A stretch of DNA of 39,483 nt, taken from positions 137,739 to 177,221 of the forward strand of contig NZ_JAGGPX010000003.1 of assembly GCF_018613575.1 (NCBI RefSeq). Reading direction: 5' to 3'. The first letter of the stretch is position 1; each line of letters begins with the position of its first letter. The notes beneath the pieces are model-generated. The model saw only the letters and a program-made list of their open reading frames with translations. It had not been told where the DNA came from and searched no databases. This DNA is from Planococcus sp. ISL-110 (lineage in GTDB: Bacteria; Bacillota; Bacilli; Bacillales_A; Planococcaceae). Made by a program: the position numbers and the translations under genes. Shown one piece after another: positions 36,472 through 39,483 of this stretch.

Positions 36472-36676
36472 TGCTTTCTTCCTCCTCCAGCCAAAATAGT
36501 TCATTGACGTTTGTCTGCAGCGCCTTCGCCAGCTTCAACGCTAACGTAATCGATGGGGAAAACTCCCCTTTTTCAATAAAAGCGATCGTCTGGCGCGTGA
36601 CGTCCACTTGCTTGCCCAAATCGCTTTGTGTCAAGCCATAGCGAGCCCTTAATTCCTTTACTCGATTCTTGAGCAT
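36461..36676 (-). CDS. Short XRE-family transcriptional regulator
   Basis: A 71-residue protein that is almost wholly one helix-turn-helix domain: LRARYGLTQSDLGKQVDVTRQTIAFIEKG, then SPSITLALKLAKALQTNVNELFW. I choose the ATG at 36676 (MLKNRV), with GGAAGG 9 bases upstream. An ATG three codons earlier would overlap that site. It leads the operon with two membrane proteins and has paired direct repeats at its promoter, so autoregulation is likely. Confidence 0.85.
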   Translation of the reverse strand: MLKNRVKELRARYGLTQSDLGKQVDVTRQTIAFIEKGEFSPSITLALKLAKALQTNVNELFWLEEEESNEK

Positions 36677-36718
36677 TTTCTTCATCCTTCCACACGAGAT
36701 GTTCGGTTTGTATAACAT

Positions 36719-36760
36719 AATGTACACTATACTTAACATTTAGTCAAGTATACTTAACAT
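36719..36760 (-). promoter_or_regulatory. Promoter with paired operator repeats for the XRE operon
   Basis: On the minus strand TTGACT (36742-36747), 17 bases and TACATT (36719-36724). ATGTTAAGTATA occurs twice, at 36749-36760 just upstream of the -35 and at 36728-36739 within the spacer. The copies start exactly 21 bases apart, two helical turns, so two regulator dimers could bind the same face. Confidence 0.7.
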
Positions 36761-36839
36761 ATCGCTTTTTAGAAGATTAGTATACTTTGTTTTATTTGCG
36801 GAATACCCTAGTTTATTTGCAGAACCGTCGCCATCCACA

Positions 36840-36874
36840 AAAATCCCCCTTCGCCAAAGCGAAGGGGGATTTTA
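36840..36874 (-). terminator. Terminator of ysdC
   Basis: AATCCCCCTTCGC and GCGAAGGGGGATT are perfectly complementary around a short loop, followed by T tracts on both strands, directly after the peptidase stop. In 36775-36839 only two short GTTTATTTGC-type direct repeats are seen. Confidence 0.92.
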
Positions 36875-36875
36875 T

Positions 36876-37964
36876 TTATTCGAATGTGATGCGTGTGACT
36901 GTATCTTTGTCCAGCTTTTTGATCACTTCGATGATCAGCTTGACTGCGTTTTCGTAGTCGTCGCGGTGCAGAATTCCTGCGTGCGAGTGGATATAGCGAG
37001 TCGCTACGCCGATAGCAAGAGCAGGTACGCCGTTTGCCGTCAAATGGATAGACCCGGCGTCTGTTCCGCCCCCAGCAATTGTTTCGAATTGGTACGGGAT
37101 GCCGGCTTCTTCAGCCGTATCGACGACCAGTTCGCGCAAGCCACGATGCGAAACCATCGATGCATCGAACAGCAGCAATTGTGGTCCGTCACCCATTTTG
37201 CTGGTGGACTCTTTGCTGGTGATGCCCGGTGTGTCGCCGGCAATGCCCACATCCACAGCAAAACCGATGTCCGGCTGGATTTTAGCAGTTGCCGTCTTGG
37301 CACCGCGCAATCCGACTTCTTCCTGTACCGTACCCACTCCATACACAACGTTCGGATGGTCAACGCCTTTAAGGCCCTTCAGGACATCAATGGCAATCGC
37401 ACAACCGATGCGGTTGTCCCAGGCTTTCGCCATCAGCAGTTTCTCATTGTTCATCACGGTGAATTCGAAATATGGTGTGACCATGTCGCCTGGAGTGACT
37501 CCCCATTCTTTCGCTTCTTCGCGGGATGATGCGCCGATATCAATGAACATGTCCTTGATTTCGACAGGTTTCTTGCGTGCTTCCGGAGAAAGGATATGCG
37601 GTGGTTTCGAACCGATCACGCCTGTGATTTCTTTGCCGCTGCGTGTTGTTATCGTAACGCGCTGTGCCAGCATCACCTGCGACCACCAGCCGCCCACTGT
37701 CTGGAATTTAAGAAAGCCTTTTTCGTCAATTTGGGAAATCATAAATCCGACTTCGTCCAAGTGTCCAGCCACCATGATCTTCGGTCCGTCAGCCAAACCT
37801 TCTTTTTTCGCAATCAGGCTTCCCAAGCCGTCTGTTTCAATTGAATCGGCATATGGTGCTATGTATTTTTTCATAACTTCACGAGATTGGCGCTCATTTC
37901 CTGGAATTGCGTTCGCGTCGGTCAACTCTTTTAACATCAATTGTGTTTCATCTAAATTACTCAT
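36876..37964 (-). CDS. ysdC: M42-family aminopeptidase (YsdC-like)
   Basis: Dinuclear-metal exopeptidase of 362 residues, expected to form large cytoplasmic tetrahedral assemblies. Metal and catalytic blocks are visible: GHLDEVGFM near 67, KAWDNRIG near 179, [10 protein letters not shown] near 213, [12 protein letters not shown] near 233, and the last His in [11 protein letters not shown] near 328. AGGAGG lies upstream of the ATG. It belongs to the B. subtilis ysdA-ysdB-ysdC group. A related glucanase label is sometimes used, but peptidase is better supported. Confidence 0.93.
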   Translation of the reverse strand: MSNLDETQLMLKELTDANAIPGNERQSREVMKKYIAPYADSIETDGLGSLIAKKEGLADGPKIMVAGHLDEVGFMISQIDEKGFLKFQTVGGWWSQVMLAQRVTITTRSGKEITGVIGSKPPHILSPEARKKPVEIKDMFIDIGASSREEAKEWGVTPGDMVTPYFEFTVMNNEKLLMAKAWDNRIGCAIAIDVLKGLKGVDHPNVVYGVGTVQEEVGLRGAKTATAKIQPDIGFAVDVGIAGDTPGITSKESTSKMGDGPQLLLFDASMVSHRGLRELVVDTAEEAGIPYQFETIAGGGTDAGSIHLTANGVPALAIGVATRYIHSHAGILHRDDYENAVKLIIEVIKKLDKDTVTRITFE

Positions 37965-38039
37965 TACTTCGACCTCCTAAATAATTCATTGCTAACTCAG
38001 TATAATAGAATCCCGCCAAATTATCAAAACATTCTTTTA

Positions 38040-38525
38040 TCAATAGCCGTTGTGCTGGCGATCGTAATTGGTTTTGTTCTTTTGGATATAGGCTTCAAGC
38101 ACTTCGTCATAGCTGAATTCCAGCGCCAGCGCCAACCCGCCGTAGCAGCTCCAGATTTTCATAAAATTGGACATTGAATAATTCTCAAGAAACTCCTGAA
38201 TGGCTTTTTGTGTCAGCAGGAACAGCTCTGTCAGGTCTTTATCCGCAATCGGATCCGGCCAAATTTCCAATGTATCTAAATCCTTTTCAATGCCCAACGA
38301 CAGCAGGAAGTGAATAGAATCGACATATTCCTCCAGAACGACAGAACGTTCTGACGGGCCTTTGGTGCTCCAAAATTTGAAGCAGCGCGTTTCATTTGCC
38401 AGCTCTGCCAACTCCACTAATAAAGCCAGGCCTTTCTTGCGAAACACATCTTCTGTGATTTCCTGGTTTGATTGAATAAAGCGATCCAATTCTGCCTGCA
38501 TTTTAAATAGTTCCTGCAATTCCAT
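38040..38525 (-). CDS. All-alpha dimeric dUTP diphosphatase
   Basis: Hydrolyses dUTP to dUMP, limiting uracil in DNA and feeding thymidylate synthesis. The 161-residue protein belongs to the helical dUTPase_2 type: LLVELAELANETRCFKFWS near 52-70 supplies the metal-binding glutamates, and VVLEEYVDSIHFLLSLG near 76-95 the second Glu/Asp cluster. The ATG giving MELQEL follows AAAGGAGAG; a longer upstream frame has no site. It is divergent from ysdB. Confidence 0.85.
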   Translation of the reverse strand: MELQELFKMQAELDRFIQSNQEITEDVFRKKGLALLVELAELANETRCFKFWSTKGPSERSVVLEEYVDSIHFLLSLGIEKDLDTLEIWPDPIADKDLTELFLLTQKAIQEFLENYSMSNFMKIWSCYGGLALALEFSYDEVLEAYIQKNKTNYDRQHNGY

Positions 38526-38555
38526 AAAAATCTCTCCTTTAATTAAAATAAATTT

Positions 38556-38583
38556 TGAAACCAAACTACTTTTCACTCGTATA
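38556..38583 (+). promoter_or_regulatory. Sigma-W-type promoter of ysdB
   Basis: TGAAAC (38556-38561), exactly 16 bases, and CGTATA (38578-38583) match the consensus of extracytoplasmic sigma-W promoters (TGAAAC-N16-CGTA). It lies about 38 bases before the ysdB start. ysdB of B. subtilis is a known sigma-W target, which makes the match meaningful. Confidence 0.8.
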
Positions 38584-38621
38584 GTTATCAATAGGACTAT
38601 GTAACTTAGGAGGTAATTCAA

Positions 38622-39008
38622 ATGGCTTTTCTCATACGCCTCATTGTACTGGCATTGATCGTCTACTTATTTTATCGATTGATCCGCTATATCGTAGATC
38701 CGAAAAGAAAATTGGATACCGCCCTTGAATCAGGAACTTACTATTTTTTGGATGATGTAAAAAATGTGCAAAAAAACTTTTTTATCGCGCTTCGCGGCGT
38801 ATTGTTCGAAGGCGAAAAATACCTGGGAACTACTGAAAACTCTTTTGAAGTCGTTTCCATTTTCGTATGGGTGGAAAATCCCGATCAATTGCAAGGCTTC
38901 ACCAAAGAAGATTTCCACTTTCTCGAAAAAGAAATTTTGATGAACTATCCCGAAGCCCGCATCAACTGGAAAAATCCGATAGAACGTTTAATGAAGCAAG
39001 CTGAATGA
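38622..39008 (+). CDS. ysdB: YsdB-like membrane-anchored protein (sigma-W regulon)
   Basis: A 128-residue protein with one N-terminal transmembrane helix (about 3-24) followed by DPKRKLD and a soluble domain containing FLDDVKNVQKNF, GVLFEGEKYLGTTENSFEVVSIF and YPEARINWKNPI, conserved blocks of YsdB. TTAGGAGG precedes the ATG. In B. subtilis it is induced by envelope stress. Its molecular function is unknown. Unlike most of the window it is on the plus strand, convergent with ysdA across 9 bases. Confidence 0.85.
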   Translation: MAFLIRLIVLALIVYLFYRLIRYIVDPKRKLDTALESGTYYFLDDVKNVQKNFFIALRGVLFEGEKYLGTTENSFEVVSIFVWVENPDQLQGFTKEDFHFLEKEILMNYPEARINWKNPIERLMKQAE

Positions 39009-39017
39009 GCCGAACGC

Positions 39018-39296
39018 TCATCCATTAAAGAAATTCTGGTAACTCCAGATCAGAATCGCAACATCAAGCATCGCCAGCACCAGGAAGCCGATACGGAAAT
39101 TGGTGTGCTTTGTTTTGTGGCGGAATGCCATCATGCCCAGATAAGCGCCGATGCCGCCGCCAAAAATTGCCACTGTCCACAGATTCTTTTCCGGAATCCG
39201 CTGGCCGCGTTGCTGTGCCTGGTGTTTGTCGACTTTCATCATGACGAAAGCCATCACCGTCAAAATCGCAAAATAACCGAAAATAATCAAAAACAT
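39018..39296 (-). CDS. ysdA: DUF1294 membrane protein (YsdA-like)
   Basis: A 92-residue membrane protein with three spans (about 3-20, 40-58 and 68-87). The motifs DKHQAQQRGQRIPE and the glycine-rich helix GGGIGAYLGMMAFRHKTKH are hallmarks of DUF1294. The function is unknown. In B. subtilis it follows infC-rpmI-rplT, so the gene beyond the right edge is probably rplT. Confidence 0.88.
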   Translation of the reverse strand: MFLIIFGYFAILTVMAFVMMKVDKHQAQQRGQRIPEKNLWTVAIFGGGIGAYLGMMAFRHKTKHTNFRIGFLVLAMLDVAILIWSYQNFFNG

Positions 39297-39314
39297 AGGG
39301 GTTTTCCTCCATAA

Positions 39315-39347
39315 GAAAAGACTGACGAAAATTCGTCAGTCTTTTTT
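39315..39347 (-). terminator. Terminator upstream of ysdA
   Basis: AAAAGACTGACGAA and TTCGTCAGTCTTTTTT form a perfect hairpin with flanking A and T runs. On the minus strand it would end a transcript entering from the right edge, possibly the ribosomal-protein operon, before ysdA. Confidence 0.85.
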
Positions 39348-39411
39348 ATTGTTTCGCTTAACGCCTGAGCGTTGCAGCTTTCTAGTTGTGTGATGTCTAT
39401 GGACTGCAACG

Positions 39412-39483
39412 GACAGGCGCTTCTGCTTTTATTACTATCCAGCTTCAGCGCCTAGTCCCTCAGGGTCTTAAGTCAGCCCATCT
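39412..39483. repeat. Partial copy of the dispersed extragenic repeat, cut by the window edge
   Basis: GGACAGGCGCTTCTGCTTTT, then TATCCAGCTTCAGCGCCTAG and CTCAGGGTCTTAAGTCAGCC parallel the order of blocks in the 122-bp array at 56-313 (GCTTCCGCTTTT, GTCCAGCTGCAGCGCCTAGG, CTCGGGGTCATAAGTCACCC). The copy runs off the right end. Confidence 0.7.

Noticed and set aside
37099..37980. Long plus-strand open frames opposite ysdC (187 and 293 codons, from 36966 and 37099)
   Set aside because: They are shadows of the conserved M42 peptidase gene, with low-complexity translations and no start signals.

Overview
The window is a 39.5-kb chromosomal segment of a low- to mid-GC Firmicute. It is almost certainly a member of the Bacillales, and the family Planococcaceae (Planococcus-like) fits best. 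Nearly every gene lies on the minus strand, and gene order closely follows one long block of the Bacillus subtilis chromosome: ysdA-ysdB-ysdC, ysgA-pheS-pheT, rnhC-zapA-yshB-polX-mutS2-yshE, lcfA-fadR-fadB-etfB-etfA-trxA-uvrC-lysC, sdhC-sdhA-sdhB-ysmA-ysmB-racE-rph-rdgB, ysoA-tig-clpX. The sporulation genes gerE and gerM, which sit in this block in B. subtilis, are missing, as expected for a non-sporulating Planococcus-type organism. The ilv-leu operon, yslB and ysnB are missing too. No phage, transposase or CRISPR array is visible.

Layout, from left to right. 1-435: tandem extragenic repeats and the clpX terminator. 436-4221: protein quality control (ClpX, trigger factor, a TPR protein). 4310-5073: a zinc-ribbon membrane protein and tRNA-Arg(UCU). 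5210-8461: rdgB, rph, racE, a MarR regulator and a thioesterase. 8820-12021: succinate dehydrogenase. 12415-16158: lysine-riboswitch-controlled aspartokinase, uvrC, trxA. 16495-21790: a fatty-acid beta-oxidation and electron-transfer cluster. 22100-27820: yshE (DUF350) with a tiny membrane ORF, mutS2, polX, cvpA, zapA. 27903-28835: rnhC on the plus strand. 28880-30656: an AT-rich three-gene prepilin cluster that interrupts the conserved order. 30824-35354: T-box-controlled pheST and a SpoU methyltransferase. 35525-36676: a regulator and two membrane proteins in a coupled operon. 36876-39296: M42 peptidase, dUTPase, ysdB, ysdA.

The regulatory DNA is unusually readable. A lysine riboswitch and terminator precede lysC, which also carries an internal start for the small aspartokinase subunit. 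A T-box precedes pheST. A perfect cre site overlaps the lcfA promoter. A FadR-type palindrome overlaps a strong internal promoter for fadR-fadB-etfBA. A sigma-W-type promoter drives ysdB. An uncharacterised inverted repeat overlaps the -10 region of sdhCAB. Paired direct repeats flank the -35 of the XRE-regulator operon.

The least explained parts are the orphan prepilin cluster, the sdh operator, the XRE and membrane-protein operon, the 26-residue ORF after yshE, and a dispersed extragenic repeat family. The repeat family has expanded into 122-123 bp tandem arrays at two loci, and one of these separates etfB from etfA.
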